A DNA stretch of 64,000 nt, from NCBI RefSeq assembly GCF_008477545.1, contig NZ_VORA01000002.1:558001-622000 (forward strand). Direction: 5' to 3'. This document shows, piece after piece, positions 16,371 through 25,216 of the stretch. The first letter of the stretch is position 1. Each line of letters begins with the position of its first letter. A model generated the notes under the pieces. The model worked only from the letters and a program-made list of their open reading frames with translations. It did not search any database and was not told where the DNA came from. This DNA comes from Roseibium aestuarii (GTDB lineage Bacteria > Pseudomonadota > Alphaproteobacteria > Rhizobiales > Stappiaceae). The position numbers were made by a program, and so were the translations under genes.

Positions 16371-17150
16371 ATGCAGGGAATTTTCGTCTGGTACGAGCTT
16401 TACACCACCGACCCCGCCTTGGCCGCGGAGTTCTATTCGAAGGTGCTGGGATGGACCACAAGCGTCAATTCCATGGCCGGTTTTGACTACACGATGCTAC
16501 ATGTGCCCGGCTTCGAGATGGGAACGGCAGGCATGTTGCCCCGCCCCCAGGAGATGGAACAGGCCGGAGTCCCGCCCCACTGGATCGGCTACATCGGCGT
16601 CATGGATCTCGACGCCATGGTAAGGCGGATGACGGCCAAAGGGAGCGCGGTTCATTTCGGCCCGGCGGATATTCCGAACATCGGCCGCTTTGCCTCTCTC
16701 GCGGATCCGCAAGGAGCGGCCATCTGTCTGTTCGAACCCGGGCCAATGGACGGCCCCATGCCGGACGAGCCTGCGCCTGGAACCCAGGGGACCGTCGGTT
16801 GGCACGAACTGCACGCCGGTGACGGACCTGCCGCCTTCGACTTCTATGCGGAGATGTTCGATTGGCAGAAGGACATGGCCGTCGACATGGGAGAGCTGGG
16901 CATCTACCAGACCGTCCGGCGCGACGGCCCGGCCTTCGCCGGTATCATGACCAAGATGCCTCAGGTACCCGTGCCGCTCTGGGCCTATTACTTCTGCGTG
17001 GATGACATCGAGGCTGCCGTGGATCGGGTCTCCACCAATGGGGGCACCGTTCTCCACGGCCCGCAAGAGGTGCCCGGTGGATCGCGTATTGCCAATTGCC
17101 AAGACCCTCAGGGCGCCATGTTCTCGCTCGTAGAACCAGCCAGAGCCTGA
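16371..17150 (+). CDS. Tandem-domain VOC (glyoxalase-superfamily) protein
   Basis: A 259-residue protein with two vicinal-oxygen-chelate domains, roughly residues 1-120 (starting FVWYELYTTDPALAAEFYSK) and 130-258 (starting GWHELHAGDGPAAFDFYAEM). Each ends with a DPQGA motif (LADPQGAAICLFEPG, CQDPQGAMFSLVEPA). Such proteins may isomerise or bind small reactive compounds or antibiotics; the substrate is unknown. Start ATG 16371 with GGAG upstream. Divergent from the marR-type gene and probably its target. Confidence 0.85.
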   Translation: MQGIFVWYELYTTDPALAAEFYSKVLGWTTSVNSMAGFDYTMLHVPGFEMGTAGMLPRPQEMEQAGVPPHWIGYIGVMDLDAMVRRMTAKGSAVHFGPADIPNIGRFASLADPQGAAICLFEPGPMDGPMPDEPAPGTQGTVGWHELHAGDGPAAFDFYAEMFDWQKDMAVDMGELGIYQTVRRDGPAFAGIMTKMPQVPVPLWAYYFCVDDIEAAVDRVSTNGGTVLHGPQEVPGGSRIANCQDPQGAMFSLVEPARA

Positions 17151-17364
17151 ACGGTTCACTGGGGACACCTGCTCAAGCCAGACCTCGAGGCAGGTTAGTC
17201 TTGCGGCACAATGAACAGCGTGTTTCGGGTTTCAGCCCACACGATAATTGATCATTCACGCTTCCATACAAATTGCGCCAGGACTGAAAATTCTAACAAT
17301 TTGAGCTGCATGCTCTCCGGCTCATCCTGCTCCTGAGGTAACAACACTTCTCAGAGAGCATTAC

Positions 17365-17682
17365 ATGCCCAATCCATCGAAACTTGCTCTGATCACAGCA
17401 ACAGTTCTGATCATGCAGACCGCTGCAGAGGCGAGGCCACTTGTCCAGTCCATGTCCTGTGCCGCGGCAACCGCCATGGTTGATCAAGCCGGCTCGATCG
17501 TCATGGATACCTCTCCCACCACTTTCGAGCGCTTTGTTTCGGGCCAGGCATTCTGTGCCTATGAATTGGTGGCCGAACCCGCCTTCACATCGACTTCCGA
17601 TCTCACGGACTGCCCGATTGGCTTTATCTGTCAGCCACGCAATGAAAATCGCTCGCGAACGCAAACCTTGCAATTTTCATAG
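17365..17682 (+). CDS. Small secreted protein with conserved cysteines
   Basis: A 105-residue protein with a Sec signal (LALITATVLIMQTAAEA, cleavage about residue 23). The mature domain has four Cys (MSCAAATAMVDQAGSIVM, AFCAYELVAEP, TDCPIGFICQ) in a spacing I associate with a conserved hypothetical family of Rhizobiales periplasmic proteins. No known function. Flanked by 200 bp of non-coding sequence and, downstream, by a 12-bp stem-loop (17692-17703/17716-17727) lacking a T tract. Confidence 0.7.
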   Translation: MPNPSKLALITATVLIMQTAAEARPLVQSMSCAAATAMVDQAGSIVMDTSPTTFERFVSGQAFCAYELVAEPAFTSTSDLTDCPIGFICQPRNENRSRTQTLQFS

Positions 17683-17803
17683 CAACCAGAGCCTGGCTTC
17701 CTGACACACTCCCGGCAGGAAGCCGGGCAAACGGGCGGCAAGGCGGGAACAAAACCGAAACGAGCTCTTTTCTCCGCCACGGACTCGTCCCATATTGCAG
17801 CCC

Positions 17804-20800
17804 ATGAGCAAGAAGCCCGCCTCCCCGACCGAACTTGATCCTGAAACCTCGAGCCCCGAGGGTTTCGGCGAAGCGCCCCAGGCGCCCTTCGAGGGTGTTC
17901 CCCTGTCCGGCTCCATCAGCGACTGGGCCCGGGAGATCGAGGAGCAGATCGAGGAGGAAGCTGCAAAGCCGGCGGCCAAAGGCCCGCAAGGGAAAGCCGC
18001 AACCGGACGAGATGTGACCGAGCAGGAGGACCGCACCGAAGGTGCGCAAGGGCAAGTGCCCGCCGGCCGGTCAGGCCGCACCCGCGCAGCCGATGTGCGA
18101 AGCACATCCGGCGTGAGCGGAAAGACGGACAAACCCGCGAAATCCGCCCGGGGCACCTCCATGGGCAAGGCCGACAGCGCGCGTGAACGCGCCGCAGGCG
18201 GTCTGAACCCGGTCGCGGGCATGGACATGACCCTGGAAGAGGCCGAGGAGCTGGAAACCCGGCTCAAGCAGCACAAGAAGGACAACAAGAAGAAGAGCAA
18301 GGCGGAAGCCAAGTTCGGCGAGCTGACGGGCAACCAGGGCGCCACCGCGACGGTCGAGGCGCTGTCGGCGCTGATCGAGAGCGGCAACCCGCTGCACAAG
18401 GGCGGCAAGATCTGGACTCCCCACCGGCCGGAACGCCCGCAGAAGTCGGAAGGCGGCGTGCCCATCGTCCTGAAGTCCGAATACGAGCCGCGCGGCGACC
18501 AGCCGACCGCAATCGCCGAACTGGTCGAGGGGGTGAATTCGGGCGAGCAGACCCAGGTTCTCCTTGGCGTCACCGGCTCCGGCAAGACCTACACCATGGC
18601 CCAGGTGATCCAGCGCACCCAGCGCCCGGCCCTCATCCTGGCCCCCAACAAGACCCTGGCGGCCCAGCTCTACGGCGAGTTCAAGAACTTCTTCCCGGAC
18701 AACGCGGTGGAGTATTTCGTCTCCTACTACGACTACTACCAGCCGGAAGCCTATGTCCCGCGCACGGACACCTACATCGAGAAGGAAAGCTCCATCAACG
18801 AGCAGATCGACCGAATGCGCCACTCGGCCACCCGTGCCCTGCTCGAACGCGATGACGTGATCATCGTCGCCTCGGTCTCCTGCATCTACGGTATCGGCTC
18901 GGTCGAGACCTATACCGCCATGACCTTCGCCATCGAGGTGGGCGAGCGCATCGACCAGCGCCAGCTCATCGCCGATCTGGTCGCGCTTCAGTACAAGCGC
19001 AACGACGCGGCCTTCCAGCGCGGCACCTTCCGGGTGCGCGGCGACACGATCGAGCTCTTCCCCGCCCACTATGAGGACAGGGCCTGGCGCATCTCCATGT
19101 TCGGCGACGAGATCGAGGCCATCACCGAGTTCGATCCGCTGACCGGCCGCAAGGCGGGCGAGCTGAAGCAGGTGAAGGTCTACGCCAACTCGCACTACGT
19201 GACCCCGAAGCCGACGCTGACCCAGGCGATCAAGTCGATCAAGGCCGAGCTGAAGCAGCGCCTGGAAGAGCTCAACGCCCATGGCCGCCTGCTGGAGGCC
19301 CAGCGCCTGGAACAGCGCACCCGCTTCGACCTGGAGATGCTGGAAGCCACCGGATCCTGTCAGGGCATCGAGAACTACTCGCGCTATCTCACCGGCCGTG
19401 CGCCCGGCGAGCCGCCCCCGACCCTCTTCGAGTACCTGCCGGACAATGCCATCGTCTTCGCCGACGAAAGCCACGTGACCATTCCCCAGATCGGCGGCAT
19501 GTACCGGGGCGACTTCCGCCGCAAGGCAACCCTTGCGGAATACGGTTTCCGCCTGCCCTCCTGCATGGACAACCGGCCGCTGCGCTTCGAGGAATGGGAC
19601 GCCATGCGGCCGCAGTCCATCGCCGTTTCAGCGACTCCGGGAAGCTGGGAGATGGAACAGAGCGGCGGCGTCTTCGCCGAGCAGGTCATTCGCCCCACGG
19701 GCCTGGTGGATCCGGTCATCGACATTCGCCCCGCCTCCTCCCAGGTCGACGACCTGCTGGGCGAGGTGCGTGCCGTCGCCGCCAAGGGCTATCGCACCCT
19801 GGTCACCACGCTGACCAAGCGCATGGCCGAGGACCTGACCGAATATCTGCATGAGAACGGCGTGCGTGTGCGCTACATGCACTCGGACATCGACACGCTG
19901 GAGCGGATCGAGATCATCCGCGACCTGCGCCTCGGGGCCTTCGACGTGCTGATCGGCATCAACCTGCTGCGCGAGGGCCTCGACATTCCCGAATGCGCGC
20001 TGGTGGCCATTCTCGATGCGGACAAGGAAGGCTTCCTGCGCTCCGAAACCTCGCTGGTTCAGACCATCGGCCGCGCGGCCCGAAACGTCGACGGCAAGGT
20101 CATCCTCTATGCGGACAACATGACCGGCTCCATGGAGCGGGCCATCGCCGAGACCAACCGCCGCCGCGAGAAGCAGCTCGCCTATAACGAGGAGCATGGC
20201 ATCACGCCCGAAAGCGTGAAGCGCAACATCGGCGACATCCTCCAGAGCGTCTACGAGCAGGACCACGTCACCGTGGAAGCAGGCTTTGCCGAGGAAGGCT
20301 CGCTGGTCGGCCACAACCTCAAGGCCCATATCGACGATCTGGAACGGAAGATGCGCGAAGCCGCCGCAGATCTGGACTTCGAGACCGCAGCCCGCCTCCG
20401 CGACGAGGTCAAGCGCCTGCGCGAGACCGAGCTGGCCGTGGCCGACGACGCCATGGCCCGCCAGTCCTCCATCGACGAGAAGACCGGCGGCTATCAGGGC
20501 GACCGCAAGTTCGGTGCCGGCGGCACCAAGTCCGGCGCCTCCGGCAAGAAGAAGGAAACCGCTGCCGACCGGGCGAGGGCCGCAAGCGGCAAGGCCAGCG
20601 GCACGCTCAGCCCCTCGGCCAAGGTCCGCAAGAACACCCTGGACGAAATGACCGTCGGCCGCACCGAGGTGCCCCTGGCCAGCGGGCCCGTGCCCCAGAA
20701 GCCGAAGTTCGACAGCGGTGCCGAAGAGCAGAAGCCCCTGGTTCGCGGCAAGATCGGCGCCGGTTCCTATGAAGATCCGGCCGAGGAAAACCGCCGCCGC

Positions 20801-20836
20801 GGCCGCCCGAAAAAGACCGGCCGCCCGGGCCGGTGA
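17804..20836 (+). CDS. uvrB: Excinuclease ABC subunit B with long N- and C-terminal tails
   Basis: DNA-damage recognition helicase of nucleotide-excision repair, partner of UvrA and UvrC (uvrC is at 41.2 kb). The core runs from about residue 225 ([13 protein letters not shown]) with Walker A GVTGSGKT near 255, the beta-hairpin region [14 protein letters not shown], the helicase motif [11 protein letters not shown], motif [11 protein letters not shown], and the UVR domain near 840-870 ([20 protein letters not shown]). The product is 1010 residues against 673 in E. coli: about 220 polar residues precede the core and about 140 lysine-rich residues follow. Long N-terminal extensions are, from memory, common in this order. 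ATG 17804 is preferred over an upstream TTG. Confidence 0.96.
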   Translation: MSKKPASPTELDPETSSPEGFGEAPQAPFEGVPLSGSISDWAREIEEQIEEEAAKPAAKGPQGKAATGRDVTEQEDRTEGAQGQVPAGRSGRTRAADVRSTSGVSGKTDKPAKSARGTSMGKADSARERAAGGLNPVAGMDMTLEEAEELETRLKQHKKDNKKKSKAEAKFGELTGNQGATATVEALSALIESGNPLHKGGKIWTPHRPERPQKSEGGVPIVLKSEYEPRGDQPTAIAELVEGVNSGEQTQVLLGVTGSGKTYTMAQVIQRTQRPALILAPNKTLAAQLYGEFKNFFPDNAVEYFVSYYDYYQPEAYVPRTDTYIEKESSINEQIDRMRHSATRALLERDDVIIVASVSCIYGIGSVETYTAMTFAIEVGERIDQRQLIADLVALQYKRNDAAFQRGTFRVRGDTIELFPAHYEDRAWRISMFGDEIEAITEFDPLTGRKAGELKQVKVYANSHYVTPKPTLTQAIKSIKAELKQRLEELNAHGRLLEAQRLEQRTRFDLEMLEATGSCQGIENYSRYLTGRAPGEPPPTLFEYLPDNAIVFADESHVTIPQIGGMYRGDFRRKATLAEYGFRLPSCMDNRPLRFEEWDAMRPQSIAVSATPGSWEMEQSGGVFAEQVIRPTGLVDPVIDIRPASSQVDDLLGEVRAVAAKGYRTLVTTLTKRMAEDLTEYLHENGVRVRYMHSDIDTLERIEIIRDLRLGAFDVLIGINLLREGLDIPECALVAILDADKEGFLRSETSLVQTIGRAARNVDGKVILYADNMTGSMERAIAETNRRREKQLAYNEEHGITPESVKRNIGDILQSVYEQDHVTVEAGFAEEGSLVGHNLKAHIDDLERKMREAAADLDFETAARLRDEVKRLRETELAVADDAMARQSSIDEKTGGYQGDRKFGAGGTKSGASGKKKETAADRARAASGKASGTLSPSAKVRKNTLDEMTVGRTEVPLASGPVPQKPKFDSGAEEQKPLVRGKIGAGSYEDPAEENRRRGRPKKTGRPGR

Positions 20837-20841
20837 GAGGC

Positions 20842-20877
20842 GCCGGAGAGCGGCATCCCCGCTCTCCGGCCCGTTTT
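20842..20877 (+). terminator. Intrinsic terminator of uvrB
   Basis: Perfect 11-bp stem GCCGGAGAGCG/CGCTCTCCGGC with a seven-base loop, then CCGTTTT. Confidence 0.85.
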
Positions 20878-20985
20878 CGCAACACGCTTCCCCGCCCCTG
20901 CGCCCCTTGGAGCCGGAAAGCGCCCCGGAACGGATTCGCTTCGACGCCCCGCCATGAGTCCGTTGTGGCGCCCCAAAACTGACCC

Positions 20986-20993
20986 TGCGGAAA
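20986..20993 (+). promoter_or_regulatory. TGCGGAAA intergenic motif copy
   Basis: TGCGGAAA within CCTGCGGAAATTTACCA (20984-21000). A nearly identical 15-base block recurs at 38044-38058. It lies about 112 bp before the coiled-coil gene. Other copies in the window are at 6752, 10674, 12159, 12255 and 24035. Confidence 0.4.
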
Positions 20994-21024
20994 TTTACCA
21001 CTTGCCGCCCGCGGTCATTCGCCG

Positions 21025-21041
21025 TTTACTCTTCCTTAACC
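21025..21041 (+). promoter_or_regulatory. Candidate CtrA box before the coiled-coil gene
   Basis: TTTA-N7-TTAACC, one mismatch to the CtrA consensus TTAA-N7-TTAACC. It is 64 bp upstream of the start codon, in a typical promoter position. Confidence 0.5.
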
Positions 21042-21104
21042 ATTGCCTGACCGGGCGGGTGAGGAGGTCACGCGCGACCGGTCAGGGTATCCAGGAGGTC
21101 AAAG

Positions 21105-23081
21105 ATGGGGCTGTTTTCCAGGTCGTCGCGTCCGTCCAAGCCGGGGGGCATCCCGGGTCCGCGCCGGGGAGGCTCGGGTCCAGATGATCCCACCGGGAAA
21201 GGCCCGCGTGAAGGCGATCCGGCGACCGGACAGGAAGGCTGGCTGCCGCTGGCCCGCTCTGCGGACACACGCTCCGTCGAGGCCCGCGCCTCGGAACAGC
21301 TGGCACGCGAACTGTATCGCACGGCCCACGCCGGCCGTCAGGGCTCCGGACCGGCGGGCAGCCTGAGTTCAGGAGATCTGCGCACGGGCAGCCGCAGCGC
21401 CACGTCCGAGCCAGAGGACATGGAAGCCGGCATCGAGGAGGAGGACGCTTTCGGCGACGACCGTCACCTCTCCCCCTTCGCTCTGAAACTTCAGGAGAAG
21501 CAGCACCAGCTCGACGGGCTCAAGACCCGGCTCGGCAGCCTGACCCAGGCCTTCGAGCAGATGAACACCCTCTACATGGAAAGCCGCCACAGCATCTCCA
21601 TGCTGACGGATTTCCTCGAGCGCTCCCGCGCCCAGGTGGAAACCGAGATCCGGCTCAAGTCGGAGAACGCCAAGATCTCAACGGACCTGATCGACTCCAA
21701 TCACAAGGTTCACTCCCTGTCTGGCCAGCTGGCCGAGGCTCAGGCGGAGCTCAGCGCCCTGCGCAAGCGCCACGGTGAGACCCGCACGGCCCTGGAGACC
21801 GCCCGCAACGAGCTGATTTCAATCCGCGACAACAACCGCAAGGTCAACGAGGACCACAAGGCCCAGAGCCTTGAGCTGCTCCAGACCCGGACCCTCACCG
21901 AGGAACTGCGGGGCTCGCTCGGTGACCTGGAGGCCAAGTATCAGGCCCTGGAAGCCCATTCGGAAGCCCTGCAGGCCAATCTCGAGGAGATGAACGGCCG
22001 GGAAAAGCACCTGCAGCAGAAGCTGTCCGAAAGCGCCCAGCAGCTGGATGAGGAGCTGAAGCGGGCCAATGTCACCTCCACCCAGCTCGAGGCGACCAAG
22101 CGCCAGAATGCGGAGGTGCGCAGCCACAACATCGACCTCAAGTCCCAGCTCGACATGGCTCAGCAGGAACTTTCCTTTGCCCGCTCGCGGCTGGAAGAGG
22201 AACAGCGCAAGCATGACAACGAGATCTACACCCTGAAGTCCGAGGTCGAGACCCTGTCGTCCCAGCGCCGCGTCTCGGCCCAGACCCTGCAGGAAATGAC
22301 CCGCGACAACACCGGCTTGCGGGAGAAGAACCGCAATCTCGTCAAGCGCATGCAGGAGATCGAACACCTGCTCGGCAGTGCCCAGAAGAACCATGAGCGC
22401 GACCGCAATGATCTGGTCACCGCCAGCGAGAAGCTGCGCGAGCTGAACCTGCGCTACAATTCGGCGCTGACCGACCTGAACCATCAGCGCAACCAGGCGC
22501 AGAAATATGCGGACCGGATCGAGGATCTGGTTCAGGAGAACAAGAAGCTGCAGAACTACAAGCTGCAGGTGGATCTTGCCAACGAGCAGATCGTCCAGCT
22601 CAAGGGTCTGGTGCGCAACTACCAGATCGCCATGGAAGGCCGCGGCCCGGCCGAGGAACTGGGTCTGACCGGCGAGCCCGGCGAGAACACCTCTGCCTAT
22701 GCCTCGTCGTCAGCCGCAGACGACGGCACCTGGGAAAGCCTCGCCCTCTCCCCCGGCGCCCAGCGCGAGACCGAACGGCCTTATTCCTTCGAGGACTATG
22801 CCTTCGACACGGCCATGGATGACTTCGAGGACGAGATTGGAAGCGATCGCCCGGAAGGAGAAACCACGCTCACCGGGCGGGCCAAGGAGCATGACCTCTC
22901 CCTGGATGGCTCCGGACTGTCCGATCCGGACAGCGAGCGGCTGGCCCGCGAAACCCGGGACGCCCTGACGCGCAGCGTGCTCTCCCGCGAACCGGCCCCT
23001 CAGGAGACGACGCACGACGCAAAGGGCAAGACGCCCCAGAAGCCGGCCATCAGCACTGTCGTCCGCCTGCGCGGCGACTGA
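21105..23081 (+). CDS. Long coiled-coil protein, possible cytoskeletal element
   Basis: A 658-residue protein with three parts: a disordered Gly/Pro/Ser-rich head (residues 1-120), an almost uninterrupted coiled coil (about 125-510) with heptad-like Leu/Glu/Gln/Arg repeats (e.g. LSGQLAEAQAELSALRKR, LRGSLGDLEAKYQALEAH), and an acidic tail. No enzymatic motif, membrane helix or signal peptide. The head-rod-tail layout resembles bacterial intermediate-filament-like proteins such as crescentin and FilP, but coiled coils are poor evidence of homology. Strong ribosome-binding region (GGAGGTC before the ATG). A CtrA-like box upstream hints at cell-cycle control. Single gene; the name is inference. 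Confidence 0.72.
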   Translation: MGLFSRSSRPSKPGGIPGPRRGGSGPDDPTGKGPREGDPATGQEGWLPLARSADTRSVEARASEQLARELYRTAHAGRQGSGPAGSLSSGDLRTGSRSATSEPEDMEAGIEEEDAFGDDRHLSPFALKLQEKQHQLDGLKTRLGSLTQAFEQMNTLYMESRHSISMLTDFLERSRAQVETEIRLKSENAKISTDLIDSNHKVHSLSGQLAEAQAELSALRKRHGETRTALETARNELISIRDNNRKVNEDHKAQSLELLQTRTLTEELRGSLGDLEAKYQALEAHSEALQANLEEMNGREKHLQQKLSESAQQLDEELKRANVTSTQLEATKRQNAEVRSHNIDLKSQLDMAQQELSFARSRLEEEQRKHDNEIYTLKSEVETLSSQRRVSAQTLQEMTRDNTGLREKNRNLVKRMQEIEHLLGSAQKNHERDRNDLVTASEKLRELNLRYNSALTDLNHQRNQAQKYADRIEDLVQENKKLQNYKLQVDLANEQIVQLKGLVRNYQIAMEGRGPAEELGLTGEPGENTSAYASSSAADDGTWESLALSPGAQRETERPYSFEDYAFDTAMDDFEDEIGSDRPEGETTLTGRAKEHDLSLDGSGLSDPDSERLARETRDALTRSVLSREPAPQETTHDAKGKTPQKPAISTVVRLRGD

Positions 23082-23420
23082 ACACCGCAGGGACCTGCGA
23101 GAATGATGAAATGACGAGGCCCGGAGCAGACATGCTCCGGGCCTTGGCGCCTGGGTGCCTTTACTGTCCATCTGACCGCTCTGCGCCTCGGGCGCACCGA
23201 GCCCGGTCCGCGTCGGTCCCTGAACCGGAACTGGACCGGATCACGCCCCGTGAGCGCGCGCTCAGCTTCATCACCTCGGCAGGAAAGTCTGGAGCAGGCA
23301 CGACTGGCGCAGGATCTGCGAGCTGCGGCGCTCTGGAACAGGACAGCGCTGATCGGCAGCAGCGGGATCCGACAGGCGGCAGAGATCTGGGCCAGAATCC
23401 TCTGGGCAGCGCCCGGTCGC
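23082..23420. other. Non-coding region with a perfect stem-loop
   Basis: About 340 bp between converging genes. A perfect 12-bp stem AGGCCCGGAGCA/TGCTCCGGGCCT (23117-23128/23133-23144) with a GACA loop follows the coiled-coil gene; it lacks a T tract, so it could stabilise the mRNA end or act as a weak terminator in either direction. I see no gene in the remainder. Confidence 0.5.
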
Positions 23421-23726
23421 TTACTCTTCCGGTTCGACCGTGAAATGCAGCGGAAAGCCGGCACGCCGGGCAGCATCGATGCCGCGCTCTGCCTTGGTCT
23501 CCGCAACATCCCTTGGATAGACCGAGACCATGCAGGCGCCCTTTTCATGCGCGGTCGCCAGAACAAGCCCGGCCTGACTGCCATCCAGCCGGAACTCCTG
23601 ACGCAGAAGTGTGAGCACAAAGTCCTGAGGCGTGAACTCGTCGTTGAGCAGGACGACACGGTAGAGCTTCGGCCGATCGGTCCGAATGCGCTGTCCATCC
23701 CCCCGTTTCATGCTGAAGTCATTCAT
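23421..23726 (-). CDS. clpS: ClpS-family N-end-rule adaptor
   Basis: A 101-residue adaptor that hands proteins with destabilising N-terminal residues to ClpAP. The block LYRVVLLNDEFTPQDFVLTL, the later HEKG and the DVAETK motif align with E. coli ClpS; the N-degron-contacting Asn34, Asp35 and His66 are kept. The gatekeeper Met40 is replaced by Gln (TPQDF in place of TPMEF), and Asp36 is Glu, so specificity may differ from the classical protein. clpA is not adjacent; rhizobia often have two clpS genes and this divergent copy may be the second type. Single gene, transcribed leftward. Confidence 0.87.
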   Translation of the reverse strand: MNDFSMKRGDGQRIRTDRPKLYRVVLLNDEFTPQDFVLTLLRQEFRLDGSQAGLVLATAHEKGACMVSVYPRDVAETKAERGIDAARRAGFPLHFTVEPEE

Positions 23727-24181
23727 GATCCCGTCCGTTCCCTGATCAGTCCGCCCGAAAAATCATGCCGAAGGGAGGTTTCACGGGACAAAGCCCCTTC
23801 CGGGCACCTCCAACCCGAAGTCATCGCATTACGGGCCAGCGGCAGAGGCCTGCAACCAGTCCCCTCACGGCTCCCTGGAAACCGCCATTCTCCGGAGAGC
23901 AGCGGCTCGAGGAAAGCGGCAATCCGCCGTTGCGTCACCGTGATCCAATCACGATTTCGAGCTTAGCACATCCGGCTCTCCCCGAACGTTAAAATGGACC
24001 GTCTCAGATGACGCGACCATCGATAAGTTGTCCTTGCGGAAACTTCTCCCGCAACGGATCCCGCTGCGCTTACGCAAATGTGATGGATCTGAACGGCGGC
24101 TCGAAACGTAACTGCTGCATTGCCGCAAGGACCGGCTCCCGAGCCGTCCCTGCTTCAGCCGCTTTTTCTGGAGGACCCGAG
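23727..24181. other. Intergenic region upstream of clpS and the chalcone-isomerase-like gene
   Basis: 455 bp holding divergent promoters. It includes TGCGGAAA at 24035-24042, oriented toward the + gene. No supported coding frame; the open frame that starts at 24008 is only an upstream extension. Confidence 0.45.
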
Positions 24182-24814
24182 ATGTACAGCGATCCGATCC
24201 CGAGCCTTTTGACCGGAGACACCGCCAGCACGCGTCCGCCCCGCACCAGTGCGGAGGCCACCCGCCGGCAGTCGGTGAGGTCCCTCGCGACCCTTGCCCT
24301 CTTCGCCACCCTTGCGATTACCCTTCTTATACAGACCATCGGCCCGGCCCGGGCAGAGCCGGCGGCAGCACGGCTGGTGGCCGGCGGAGAACTCGTCGGC
24401 GAGGGCCGCTTCACCTTCTTTGGCCTGCCCGTGTTCGATGCGAGCCTCTACGCGCCTCAGGGTCGTTATGCCCCCGACGGCCCCTTTGCGCTCGCGCTCA
24501 CCTACCGGCGCGACTTCAAGGGAACCGCGATTGCGGAGAAATCGATCGACGAGATCCGCAAGCAGGGCCGGGCGTCGGAGGCCTCCCTCGCCAGCTGGCA
24601 AGAGCAGATGAGCGGCATCTTTCCCAATGTGAAGGCGGGTCAGTCCCTCATCGGTGTCAAGACGGCGCAGGGTTCGGCGGTATTCTACTCCGGCAGCCGC
24701 AAGATCGGCGAGATCCGCGATCCGGCCTTTGCCCGCGCCTTCTTCGACATCTGGCTCGGATCGTCGACCAGCAACCGCTCTCTGCGGAACAAGCTCGTCG
24801 GACAGGCTTCCTAA
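24182..24814 (+). CDS. Chalcone-isomerase-like periplasmic protein
   Basis: A 210-residue protein with an N-terminal hydrophobic segment (TLALFATLAITLLIQTIGPA, about residues 38-57, likely an uncleaved anchor or a late signal) and a chalcone-isomerase-like domain: GRFTFFGLPVFDASLYAP, ALTYRRDFKGTAIAEKSIDE and the C-terminal FARAFFDIWLGSSTSNRSLR. The plant catalytic residues are not expected in this bacterial family; related proteins bind fatty acids or have no known activity. Strong ribosome-binding site GGAGG before ATG 24182. Stands alone; no flavonoid pathway genes are nearby. Confidence 0.84.
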   Translation: MYSDPIPSLLTGDTASTRPPRTSAEATRRQSVRSLATLALFATLAITLLIQTIGPARAEPAAARLVAGGELVGEGRFTFFGLPVFDASLYAPQGRYAPDGPFALALTYRRDFKGTAIAEKSIDEIRKQGRASEASLASWQEQMSGIFPNVKAGQSLIGVKTAQGSAVFYSGSRKIGEIRDPAFARAFFDIWLGSSTSNRSLRNKLVGQAS

Positions 24815-25216
24815 TCCCAAGCTGGGCAAGGCGCGCCGACCCTACCCGTTTCGACGCGCCGCACGTGTGATGGCCATCACGGAACGAACCTCCATCACGC
24901 GACTTTACCCGCAATCCCCAGAGGTTTTGGCAGGGGGTTCGCCAAAGGGTCAGAAAGCGCCCGACAGCCCTTGCCTTGGACCCTGCGGAATGTTTTCTTG
25001 GCGCGACTTTTTTCGGGAATTTGAGTCCCTTGGCCCGCAGGCTGCCACAAGGCTGCCGCATATGGGGCGCAAGGGCTCGCCCCATGGCAGGGGATCACGC
25101 CTGTTTCGGGCCTCGAGGAGGTTCGCAACTGTGGCGACACTCGGAACCGCCATGTGGCAATAACCGTTTGCATGACCTGGCGCCTCCCTTTTCCCTCGCC
25201 AGGAGGAGCTTGGATT
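24815..25216. other. Non-coding region with a 14-bp palindrome
   Basis: About 400 bp with no convincing gene. A perfect palindrome GTGATGGCCATCAC lies at 24867-24880, and a related half CCATCAC recurs at 24892-24898. A TGCGGAAT near-match to the TGCGGAAA motif lies at 24984-24991. Confidence 0.4.

Noticed and set aside
17692-17727. 12-bp stem-loop before uvrB as a terminator
   Set aside because: No T tract and a 12-base loop; noted only as a stem-loop after the secreted-protein gene.
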